Source of the DNA: Micropterix aruncella
Lineage: Eukaryota > Arthropoda > Insecta > Lepidoptera > Micropterigidae
Assembly (NCBI GenBank): GCA_944548615.1
Contig: OX155951.1
Coordinates: 41,335,964-41,399,963 of the forward strand
DNA: 64,000 nt
Reading direction: 5' to 3'
Each line of letters opens with the position of its first letter. Within the stretch, counting starts at the first letter, position 1. Below the pieces are notes generated by a model, which was not told where the DNA came from, did not search any database, and was given only the letters and a program-made list of their open reading frames with translations. The position numbers and the translations under genes are program-made. Shown here piece after piece: positions 12,560 to 21,643 of this stretch.

Positions 12560-13227
12560 TATATTGAGTTGTCAACTACAACGGGCGAGTCCGTCACCAC
12601 AGGACGTTTTAACGATTAGTCGTTCTATCGACCTGCAGTGAGCGTAGAAGACTTTGGACAAAACAATCCGACGTCTAGCTACGCCACAACCCGTAAGAGA
12701 CCAACTCCTTACCGCGAGATAGCCAGGATTAATACCCGGCGGCTCGAGACACTCGCGCCCTTACTTCCAATTGTGACCAGATTTCTCCGGTCTCTCGATT
12801 GGTTCCGAGTTCGAGGTCGCTTGCGCGGTCCTCTCCCTTACGAAACGGTGAAACGGTGTATACCGAATCTATCGCGGACCAAGGCGTCCTTTGCCCGGCT
12901 CTGAACCGGGATCGGATGGCCAATGGTCATTTCAAGAGCAATCACCGTAAGGTACGCAACCACCCCCGCTCTATAGGAAACAATACAGTTTCCAGACTCC
13001 CCCGACTGTTAGTCGGAGTGCACAATCGATTGGCTTGCACCGCACGGTGCGCAGACCGTCCAGGAGCGCCAGAGGTTTGATTCCCAGGGGAAACTGGTTC
13101 GCTGGCCAGACTCCTACCCAGGTTCGCACCCCGTGCGTGGAGGCCGTCGGATGGGTGTTGACCCGTGAGTGTGACCGACCCTGAACACATGGGTCATCGT
13201 GGCCAACTCATCATGGGCCCGTTAGCT
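12560..13227 (+). mobile_element. GC-rich structured retroposon, copy B (near full length)
   Basis: Best full reference copy of a family seen seven times here. The 5' end is about gttgtcaactacaacgggcg (12568 on) and the 3' end gggcccgttagct. The 10-bp direct repeat ccctttagca flanks it (12550-12559 and 13228-13237), so it inserted with a target duplication. There are no terminal inverted repeats and no poly(A). Hairpins: ACGGG-CGAG-TCCGT (12581-12594), CCGACT-gtt-AGTCGG (13002-13016), ACGGT...ACCGT (13044-13059) and a TTCC...GGAA pair near 13080-13092. Short open frames read through it, one of which (LPRLLVGVHNRLA) is alignable among copies, but none matches a domain I know. I infer a non-autonomous retroposon; a fragment of an unrecognised LINE UTR is the alternative. 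Confidence 0.7.
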
Positions 13228-13601
13228 CCCTTTAGCAGACCGAGGTCTCCTTATGGGCGATAATCGGATGGACATGTTTTCAATTTGGGTACCTCGATTA
13301 ATCAATGTCAAGATTTGTATCTGCCGTTTCGTTTTTTGTCGTTGTGCCCCCGTAAGCCTGGTCTTTGTTCCTTACGCTGCGATTTATTACCTGATAAGGG
13401 GCGAATCGGTTTTTCTATTTAATTTTTCGGTGGACTGTGCTGAAACAAAAGACAAAAGAAATGCCTTAGCTTCACCTATTAAATAGACATTTAGGTACAG
13501 CATATTATTATTAATTACAATAAAGTCTACTTATGATTGTTTAGTTTTAGAGAAAAAGAAAGGTCTCCTTATTCAGTTTGCCTTAGTCAAATCTATGTAG
13601 G

Positions 13602-14756
13602 TACCACTCTGTTCAAAAAGTATCTAACCTTTGCTCGACAAAATAAAATTCCTCTAATCTCCTACAACGTAGTCCCCTTGGTAATGCACATACTGCTTCT
13701 AGCGGTTACGCTATAGGGAAAAACAGTTTAACTTTTGGAATCAGCCAAAAAGAGCCATGTCTAGTATGTTGCAATGTCTAGCCATGTCTAGCTAAAAAGC
13801 ATGATGAACCACTGGAATACTAGGAATGTGGAATCCTACAGTTTCTACCGGGACGTGGTTTGCTAAACACTGTTTCGGACACCTTTGAAGCGGTTGTACA
13901 ACCTCTTTATCCGGGAGATGCTTCTGGCGTCGTCGCCAAAAGCCTGTTGGATCTCGTGAATGGTTTCCACTTACGTATTGCCAAGCTTTTGTTGAAGACT
14001 CCTAATGAGTCTTTCCATTCTTGACAATCCGACAGACGCATGGTCACTACACATCCTCACTCATCGCCCGATTGCCAAAAAAATATGTCTTTCAGCAGGT
14101 TTGAAAAATATCACGGATGCGCATGTCCCCCTACAAATCTCCATGAACCGAAGCACGCCTCCCATGCTTTATTTGTTTACGAGAAAAAATATAGGGTCTA
14201 TCACCCCAGAACTTACCCCTACAAGTAGCCAAGGGGCTACAGAAGGATTTTGATGGTGATGTCCCTTCGGGAAGGAGGTTGACCCAATTGAAAAGGCGGA
14301 TAGCGCGGATAGTGAGAATGCAACGTATTAAACACGTTCGATTGTATTGCTTACGCAAATATACTGATCGGCGAAAATTCAATTTGATTTCTGCCCAACA
14401 AGACATCTGTGTGCCAAAAATTTCGAGATTGAGATGTGACTAGTGCATGTTCCACGGACTGATTTCACCGACAAACACTTGGCATCACCAAATGATGCCT
14501 GCATTCCAAATTTCAGCTAAATCGGCATAAACGTTTGGGCTCAAACATGGACTCACAGCCATAGTCACAGTCAAACACACAGGCTCACAGCCATACTTTC
14601 ATCAGGAAATTGTCGTTATCATCTCAGAGGGGCTCAAAATAGATATTACCGTCTTTATCTGGAATAAAAATTTTGCGCGTTCACAACATTTTCCCTCCTT
14701 GTCGGTTGGTGGGCCGGGAAAATAATAAGGTTGGATACTTTTTAAACAGACGTATA
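13602..14756 (-). pseudogene. mariner transposon, internally deleted, with inserted repeat
   Basis: Both ends carry inverted repeats: left ctgttcaaaaagtatctaac, and the reverse complement of the right end ctgtttaaaaagtatccaac, each next to TA. The minus strand between about 14,060 and 13,850 encodes a mariner transposase N-terminal block (QQAFGDDARSISRIK, then NRFKGV) broken by stops; near 13,650-13,750 it resembles the transposase C-terminus. The central catalytic part is missing. About 530 bp of an unrelated repeat sits between the N-terminal block and the right end. The copy cannot make transposase. Confidence 0.75.
14190..14722 (+). repeat. Dispersed repeat R2, copy 1 (inside mariner)
   Basis: Shares with 34707-35156 and 37337-38065 the blocks caagtagccaag/caagga-ttttga, tactgatcggcgaaaa, atttcgagattgagatgtga and caaatttcagctaaatcgg. 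Non-coding; class unknown. Confidence 0.65.
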
Positions 14757-15944
14757 TTTCGAATTTCAAATTATTTACTGAGTACATTCAATATACAACT
14801 TAACCTAACTAGGCTGCCGCCCGTTCCAAGGTAGACAATTTATTTTAATTATCCTAAGAAATCTATAATATTATATTTATATCCATAAACAAAATTGCTA
14901 TTAAGCTATAACTTATAATTCCAGAATCTGCTTGACAAACACACCTAAGGATACCTGATCAGAAACTCTTGTCTACCTGGTAGAAGATAATTCAGGATAC
15001 CTGATAAAAAAGTCGTGATGAAAACTCGGTTGAAACATTAAATCTAGTATCGCAAGTGGAACAGAGGCTTTATCCCAGCCCTCTGAGCCTGTCTACTTGA
15101 AACGGTTAAACACTTCACAATCAACTATTCAATTGCCCGTTTCATAATTTACGAAAGGGCCGAGCGGGAAATTACGAAAATTAATGCGCGGATTGTCCGA
15201 CGCCCCGTCATCCGTCCCACTTGTTTGCCTTTCATCCCGTCGACATTCTGTAATCTCCTCGGCTCATTATTACCTTGCGCATTAAATTTTTCTACTCCCC
15301 GTTTTAATCTCCAGGCCGACGTCACGGAGTGGGTGGAAGTTATTTTTCCATCCATCGGTGCGCTTTGAGAGCCGCTCGCGCCTCTAATCAAGTCGCCCGC
15401 GCGCCGATGCTGCTCGCTTCGCTTTGCGACAACTAATTAAATCACCACACGGAATATTCCGTCTTTTAAAGTGTACCAACGCGTAAAACGTTCCGTACGG
15501 AGTCTGAAGCGACGCGGGCAACCGGATCTACCGTTATAGGACTTCGAAATATTGCAAACAAAATTAAATTATATGTATATACAAACAGCAGCGTATCCAT
15601 GAAAATGTATGTGAATAATTTCACGTCGAATACAATGGATCTTCTTATAACGAGTATAATTCGCTTCAGACTCTTACTCGTTGAGCGAAACAATTTTTGT
15701 CCCATACTCGTTATGAGAGGTGCGAATTACTCGTTATGAGGAATTACTGCGAATTACTCGTTATGAGGGGTCCACATTATGAGAGGTTCCACTATATTAG
15801 ACTGTGCTCAAAATAATTGTCAATAAATAAAACTGACCAAACACACCGATGACAAGTGATTCATCCCCCAATCGAGCAAGAGAGGAAATCTCTGCAGCGA
15901 AGTGACATAAGGATGACGAACGCCACACGGGATGATAGACAACA
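14757..15944. other. No gene seen; conserved-looking island
   Basis: The stretch 15120-15450 is mixed-composition, unique-looking sequence ending in a TAATTA-bearing segment (actaattaaatc, about 15432). I note it as a possible regulatory element only. The remainder is AT-rich. Confidence 0.35.
15706..15790. repeat. Short degenerate tandem repeat
   Basis: The motif tactcgttatgag recurs three times (about 15707, 15731, 15759), followed by acattatgagaggt. The units are irregular in length. Confidence 0.6.
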
Positions 15945-16203
15945 GCATGGGCCGGTGGCATAGTGATCCCAGCTGGTTCCCAGCTGGGTCAACATTTTCC
16001 GTAAGGATACATTATATATTAACAGAATTGCATGTTCAATTCTATCGATGGAATGCAATAATAAGACACACATTAACACACATATTACAAGCACATATAA
16101 ATATAAATATCCCATAGTAGGGTTGGTTTTAAGAGATCGCCTTATGATAATAAACCCGCTCATTGTGAAATTTCACAATAAAGAGAATTCACAACAAACA
16201 AAG
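15945..16203 (+). mobile_element. tRNA-derived SINE, copy 1
   Basis: The head gccggtggcatagtg fits a Pol III A box (TGGCATAGTGA here; TGGCATAGTGG in the copy at 47788). The body attttccgt...aattctatcgatggaatgcaataa and the tail gataataaacccgctcattg, ttgtgaaatttcacaa and caacaaac match the copy at 47788. The B box is not clear. Between head and body lies cccagctgg-ttc-ccagctggg, a perfect 9-bp hairpin that replaces the different hairpin seen in the other copy. Confidence 0.8.
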
Positions 16204-16639
16204 AGTTACCTGGCGCCAAGTCATTTCAATGCATTTTTTTGTAGCAGGACTAGCCGGAAAAGAGATGAACGTGATAATTTTTTTTTCATATAAACGCAGT
16301 AATTACATCCATACATTATTGCATTCACCGAATCTGTGTCACCTCGATATATTAATATAGTTCTATGATACGAGTATGTATGTATTGTTGTTTGATACAA
16401 GTATGTATTATTGTCGATCTATATGTCAGACCTTGTACGCGCCAAATATTCGCTTAGTTTACTTTTATTTTATTTTATTTTATTTGGTACCCAAACAGAA
16501 TATTGACAACACATACAGTGACATATATATACTACAGTTACATGACTACATCAATATCCTTTTGATATGAGTACACAATTAGCACAACGCATGAACAATG
16601 GTTGCATTTTTTTTAAAATACGTATAAAAAAAGGAAAAA

Positions 16640-17215
16640 AACAAAAAATACCAGAATTACAGTATTTTAAAGAGGGACGCTTTGAAGGAGCATAAACTAT
16701 AATGAAATATATCGATGCGATTGTCAAGATGAAATTTGTTATACAGACGACATATACGTGGGATTACGTTATTTACTCCGGTATAGTTTTATGCTAAAGG
16801 TGTTTTAAATAAGTCTGGGTATCGAAGACTTCTTTTAGTAATGTTAAATTGTATTTTTTCTATACAAGAGGTATCGATTTTATTATTTAAAATTTTGTAC
16901 AGGAACACTAAATCTGCAACCTGCCGGCGTTTTTCTAATGTGACAAATTTAAAAGCAGTCAGTCTTTCCTCGTAGCCAGTCAGATGATTCTTAAGGCCGC
17001 ATTTAAATGATAGCATTCTCAGAAATTTCCTTTGAATGGATTCGACTCTATCGGAGTACGTTTTAAAATATGGGTTCCATATCGAGGACCCAAATTGAAG
17101 ATGAGAACGCACTAGTGAGTTATAAAGCAGGATCATGCTGTTGTGATTTTTGAAATTCTTAGTGATCCGCATGATCATTAAGAATCTGCCATTTAATTGC
17201 AGTGCCATCATGTAT
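16640..17215 (-). pseudogene. LINE RT C-terminal fragment
   Basis: The minus strand 17211-16789 encodes 140 residues: SMILLYNSLVRSHLQFGSSIWNP, then ESIQRKFLRML and TLEKRRQVADLVFLYKI. These are the conserved thumb and C-terminal region of Jockey/CR1-type LINE reverse transcriptases. The RT core is absent, so the copy is 5'-truncated, at about 17,215. The 3' UTR extends toward about 16,640. It is a different family from that at 10421-11539. Confidence 0.8.
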
Positions 17216-18149
17216 GAGGCACGAGTTCATGATTTTATACGGTGATACCTTTCACGTGTTTGACTCTGACTATTTTACTTGACTTGAATTTGTTTTACTT
17301 GACTTATTCACTCTACTCTTTGACTGCTTTAATCGTTCGTACGTTAAAGTAATATTTTTTATGGTGTCTTATTTACTTTACTAAAACAACATCTTGTTAA
17401 CGAAGTTATTCGGTTTTTTATATGTCCTAAAAAGTTTGCTTGTTAGCATGTACGAGGTTTCACATAAAGAGCGACAATATTATACAATAACGTACTTACT
17501 TCTATGAATCGATAATATCTTATACCTTCAGTGAGATTATACAACGTCTTTTTAACGCGCTTATGTTGAAACTGCCTCTTCCTTTTCAATACTCTGTTAC
17601 AATAAAACGTCCTGAAAATACGCCTGCAAATTGTCGCCCGCGGCTCGTAGCGACGACAAGAAAACGATAAAGTATTCTTTTTATCGCATCCCCTCGTACT
17701 TATTCTTATTCTTCCTCGGGTATCAGTAACTCCACCTCGGAACATGAGTACCTAATTCCAGTGTTTTTGTATAACGATTTGTAAATAAATTTGAGATATA
17801 CGTCGAGGAATATTTGATTTCCTCGACCGCTGGGTAATGTAATTTGTAAGGAATAGGACACAAAGCCTTTTGTCACCCTCTTCTGCCGTTAACCGGATCG
17901 GTTGGCAACCTCGCTGTCTCTCGGCCATTTTTCAGTCAGGTGCTTAATAGATTGTGATCGACGGTGCAATTAATCGCCTCATCCGGGCCATCTTGTTGAC
18001 GTTGTGAAACTCATTCCCTCTCTCTCTCTTTCTCTGTCGCTCTTTCGCCTCTCGCTTCTGCCAGCCGCGCAATATTGGAGTCGGATTTTCATATATTCTC
18101 GTGATTCTCCAATCGTGTTGTCGAGAGAGAAATGTTGATTGCGGCAGTC
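17216..18149. other. No gene supported
   Basis: A 100-codon minus frame at 17745-17443 has no recognisable domain and I do not call it. A CT-rich, mixed-composition island lies at about 17850-18170. Confidence 0.35.
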
Positions 18150-18266
18150 AGAGCAATCTATTTGCGTATTTCAGCTCATCAATGACCTTTTAACTACTAT
18201 TTTGGGGAAATGCCTCAACCAGTAAAACAATATTACTTTTGCAAAAGAGAGCATTGCGCATCATTT
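18150..18266 (+). pseudogene. LINE RT fragment, family A-like (plus)
   Basis: One plus frame reads FAYFSSSMTF, stop, LLFWGNASTSKTILLLQKRALRII, aligning with FAYFHSLMTYGLMFWG...LQKRALRSLY of the LINE at 10421-11539. It is cut after RALRII, where the minus-strand LINE begins. This is the oldest layer of the nest. Confidence 0.7.
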
Positions 18267-18520
18267 ATTTATTTATTTATTTTCATAACAAATCAACATT
18301 ACAGTTTCTACCAATCCGTTGATATGCAATATACACATAAATATAAAAAAAAAATAGAATTCTTACAAGTACGAGGAACCAGTAAAACAATATTTCTTTT
18401 GCAAAAGAGAGCATTGCGCATCATTTATTTATTTTCATAACAAATCAACATTACAGTTTCTACCAATCCGTCGATATGCAATATACACATAAATATTTAA
18501 AAAAATAGAATTCTTACAAG
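18223..18520. repeat. Tandem duplication of LINE-target junction
   Basis: The block starting ccagtaaaacaatatt, ttgcaaaagagagcattgcg, then a (TTTA)n run and ataacaaatcaacattacag to aattcttacaagtac occurs twice, near 18222 and 18378. Each copy holds the end of the plus-strand LINE target plus the 3' end of the minus-strand LINE. The first copy may be a short 5'-truncated insertion followed by a second insertion at the duplicated target. Confidence 0.8.
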
Positions 18521-19264
18521 TACATACATAACATGTTTAAATAAGCGTTAAATACAAATACCGGCATTAAGAATAGGAAAACTTACAAACTTACAGTACA
18601 TAAGAGTGAAAACAGTTTATATTATTCTGCCATAAATAAGTAGCGCAATGCCCACACCTTGAAGAGATGCGGGCTCGCTGTAAAAATATCAAAGTCTGGC
18701 GCTGTCGAACATAGCGCATTTATGTGCCGCAAAGCTCGTGTAAGCAGACTCCATCGACTTAGGTTGGTGCGCGAGGACGGCTCCGCAAATAAATTATGAA
18801 TGCGAGCACGATTATAATTGTCCGGGACAAAGAGACAAACCTTCGCTAGCATGCTAGGATTATCAACTCTTCCCCTAATCAGCTTGAAAACGTAGGCCAT
18901 GGCGAGCATTTCTCTACGCAACTTAAGAGAGTTATAGCCCACCATGCCTAGTAGGAAACTAGTAGGGTATAAGTACGGATAATATCCGTACTGCTTAAAA
19001 TATATAAATCGTAAGAAACATTTTTGAATTTTTTCCAACGTAGTGATATAAAGATCCTGATGTGGATTCCATATAACTGCATTCGTTTCCAATCTGCTTC
19101 TCACAATTGAATTATACAATGTATGCATAACCCGTACATTGTAAAAATACTTTAGGTTGCGAATAACAAACCCTAGTAGCTTAAAAGAGGACTTAGACAA
19201 ATTAGCAATGTGCTTCTTGAACGTAAGCTGGGAATCAAAGAGAACTCCTAGATCCTTTACCTTC
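18422..19264 (-). pseudogene. Minus-strand LINE, 3' half (interrupted by BEL/Pao)
   Basis: The minus frame from 19264 to 18622 encodes a Jockey/CR1-like RT C-terminal region: KDLGVLFD directly at the BEL/Pao junction, then MHTLYNSIVRSRLETNAVIWNP, TLEKIQKCFLRFIYF and LKLRREMLAMAYVFKL, ending in a stop at 18622. About 200 bp of 3' UTR and an ATTT-rich tail follow. The remaining, RT-core part of the same element is at 29653-30150; the interruption falls between codons either side of the 5-bp target duplication. The frame appears open up to the interruption on this side. Confidence 0.85.
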
Positions 19265-20777
19265 TGTTGCGACGCCGTCAGTAGCGACGTCGCCGGCCGT
19301 AAAATAGATGATTTACGGCCGCTATGAGGGTGCCCGAGAAAGCATAAGAAATTTGCAGAAAACTCATTTTTACGAGAAAAATGGCAAAATCGCCTCGGGT
19401 TACCTTTATAGACAGCGCAGGCGTCGCTTGGAGCGGACCGAGCGAGCGAGACGGCCTACGGCCGCCCGCTCCCACACAGAGACCGAGCGAGCGAGACTCC
19501 CTACGACCGCCTGCTCTAACATAGCTAGGAGACAAACTTTGGTGCCGAAAACGGACAGATTTGAACTCGTCAAACCGGATATGAAAGCGGGAAATACTGC
19601 CCGAAACAGTTGTATAAGAGTCGAGGTATATGCATAGAGCACCCCTCTTACGACCTGCCGTGAAAATTCACGTGTTCACAGCAAGGAACCGTGAAACACG
19701 AGAGAAAACACGTGGTATTTTCTACTCCCAAAAATAGTGAAAAACTGTTAAATGGGAGTAGAAAACAAAGCACCATCACCACCGACCACCGGCAAGTAAA
19801 CAGAAACACAGGAATCATCGATTCAAGTTTACGTTGCCGGAAAACTGCCCTCAGCCGATTTCGAAGATACTAGCAGACACGAAAACAACGGGAACGCATA
19901 CGTGAGGTACCGGGCCAGACTCTGATGATGTTTGGAACCCGAAGAATCCACTCCAAAGGAAAGGATGGGTTTTGAGCCATTCTCTGATTGGTTGGTTGCC
20001 GACCAATCAGGAATGCGCTCTAACGAGCCAGTAGCCGCCAACCAGAAACTGTTGGTCGGCCCTGAAGTCTGGACAAACACGGAGCGTACCGTAACGGCTT
20101 TTAGAGGAGAGGAGATAGCTTTTCTCCTAGGAGAGTGCGAGAGGTCAATAGAAAAGGGAAGATCCCCACCTTTCACGGAAAGCTGTCCGCGGCGTGTCCA
20201 TTGGTGGACACGAAAGCAGGTGCACGACAGGTGCACGGCGAGAACCGCGGAAGTGAGTACAAATATGGGCCCCCGGGCCATACCAAATCACTCGCTCTCT
20301 CAGTTCCACAGGAAACAGTCAACCGACTAGGAAGGAAGGAAGGAACCCCCAACGACTACTAGGACCGCGACCTGGAACCGCTCCACTGCCCTTGCAGTCT
20401 GGAAGCCAGTCGCGAGCGGCTCTACTGCACCGTGCAGTATTGAGCCCGTCCAAGTAAAGGACACTACGGTCGACGAGACACTCTCTCCTATTCGGGGAGT
20501 TGAGTGCCGGTCCGAGTCGGGAATTACGGTCCGACTCGTGATTTACGGTCGACGGGACGCTCGCTCCAGTCGTGGAGTTCGAGCGCCGGTCCAAGTTGGG
20601 ACCTTCGGAGAGTCGGGTACACGCGGCGCACACGCGGTCAGACGGCGCACACAGGCGCAGTCGGACGCACGCGGGCGCAGACGGGCGCACAAAGGCGCAG
20701 TCTGGTGAGCATCGGCGCACACGCGGCACCCACGCGGCGCACACGCGGTCAGACGGCGCACACAGGCGCAGTCGGAC

Positions 20778-20912
20778 ACAGGCGGACGCAGCACAGGCGG
20801 ACGCAGCACAGGCGAACGCAGCACAGGCGGACGCAGCACAGGCGGACGCAGCACAGGCGGACGCAGCACAGGCGGACGCAGCACAGGCGGACGCAGCACA
20901 GGCGGACGCAGC
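20778..20912 (+). repeat. 15-bp tandem array in 5' LTR, 9 units
   Basis: Unit acaggcggacgcagc repeats nine times, with one G-to-A variant in the third unit. Looser 9- to 12-bp relatives (cacaggcgcac and similar) extend the array on both sides, from about 20600 to 21015. Confidence 0.9.
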
Positions 20913-21132
20913 ACAGACAAGCGCACCCAGGCGCAGTCAGGCACACGCAGACGCACACAGGCGCACACAGGCGCACCCAGGCGCACTCAGGCGCACTCAG
21001 GAGCACGCAGGCGCACAGAGACGCCGCTCGACAACCGACCACGAAAGATCTTGTTCGACCCGCTGCCCGGGAAGAACAGGATAGCGACACTTAGAAAATA
21101 AGATTAATTGTTATATACTGATTTTACTTTAC

Positions 21133-21138
21133 AATAAA
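21133..21138 (+). promoter_or_regulatory. AATAAA polyadenylation signal (5' LTR)
   Basis: AATAAA in an AT-rich stretch following the GC-rich tandem block; its twin in the 3' LTR (29217-29222) would serve to end the element's transcript. Confidence 0.5.
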
Positions 21139-21575
21139 GATTTCAATAACGTTGTTATGTACCTAGGTTAATTATATACTTATGTCTGATTTGTAAAACT
21201 GTATACTTGTTATGTATACCGATATGTAATGTATTTGTTATACACCTTATGCACTTGGTTATGCATCCTAGACTAAGATCTCATGTTTATAAATTTATGG
21301 TGTGTCATTGAAGTTCATCGAAAAATAATATGCCGTGTTGGCACTTGTGAAAGGGAAGGCGTGTTTTATTGGTGCAGGGGACGGGGAGTAAAACGGTGGT
21401 AATAGAGACAGACTGAGGCGTATCGAGGCTTGCAGCAGGTGTCGTGGCCGCCCGTTACGGGGCAAGCGGCGACCAAGCGGTGGACCTCTTTTTACAGTCC
21501 TGGGTCCACACAGCGCTGGGTCGGTCCGTGCCACAGGGCACTGCATATGTTGGGCAACGGGCGCAACATAGAAGC

Positions 21576-21593
21576 TGGTCCTTCGAGCCGGAT
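21576..21593 (+). promoter_or_regulatory. Primer-binding site, tRNA-Tyr
   Basis: Seven bases after the LTR end lies tggtccttcgagccggat. Its complement ends in CCGGCTCGAAGGA-CCA, the 3' end of eukaryotic tRNA-Tyr (acceptor stem CCTTCGA). The match is 18 bases, including the CCA. Confidence 0.85.
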
Positions 21594-21643
21594 AGCCATC
21601 AGTAAAATACCGTTACTCTCCCGTCGTGCACCAATAAATCACG

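Larger units (their letters stand above)
19265..21568 (+). repeat. BEL/Pao 5' LTR
   Basis: Starts TGTTGCG and ends CGCAACA. It contains several strong hairpins: ttttctactccca...tgggagtagaaaa (about 19718-19767), CTGATTGGT...ACCAATCAG (19984-20010) and ACTGCA-CCG-TGCAGT near 20425. A CA-rich tandem block covers about 20600-21010. An AATAAA lies at 21133-21138. A possible Pol II start is the TCAGTT at 20300-20305 downstream of an AT-rich aaatat at 20261, but this is weak. The open frames in this LTR are shadows of the tandem repeats. Confidence 0.95.

Noticed and set aside
12638..13080. Possible proteins encoded by the GC-rich retroposon
   Set aside because: Frames break at different points in different copies. 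One short segment aligns among copies but is better explained, for now, by a conserved RNA hairpin.
17443..17745. 100-codon minus-strand frame as a host exon
   Set aside because: Lys/Arg/Tyr-rich without a recognisable domain; no splice-site support.
19829..20362. LTR frames of 75-150 codons on both strands, duplicated at 27913-28446
   Set aside because: They lie within the LTR between hairpins, overlap on opposite strands, and match no domain.
20504..21094. Open frames of 113-196 codons through the LTR (Arg/Thr/Gln/His, Ala/Asp/Gln and Cys/Val/Arg/Leu repeats), repeated at 28588-29178
   Set aside because: They are translations of the 15-bp tandem array in different frames and strands, with no domain or independent evidence.
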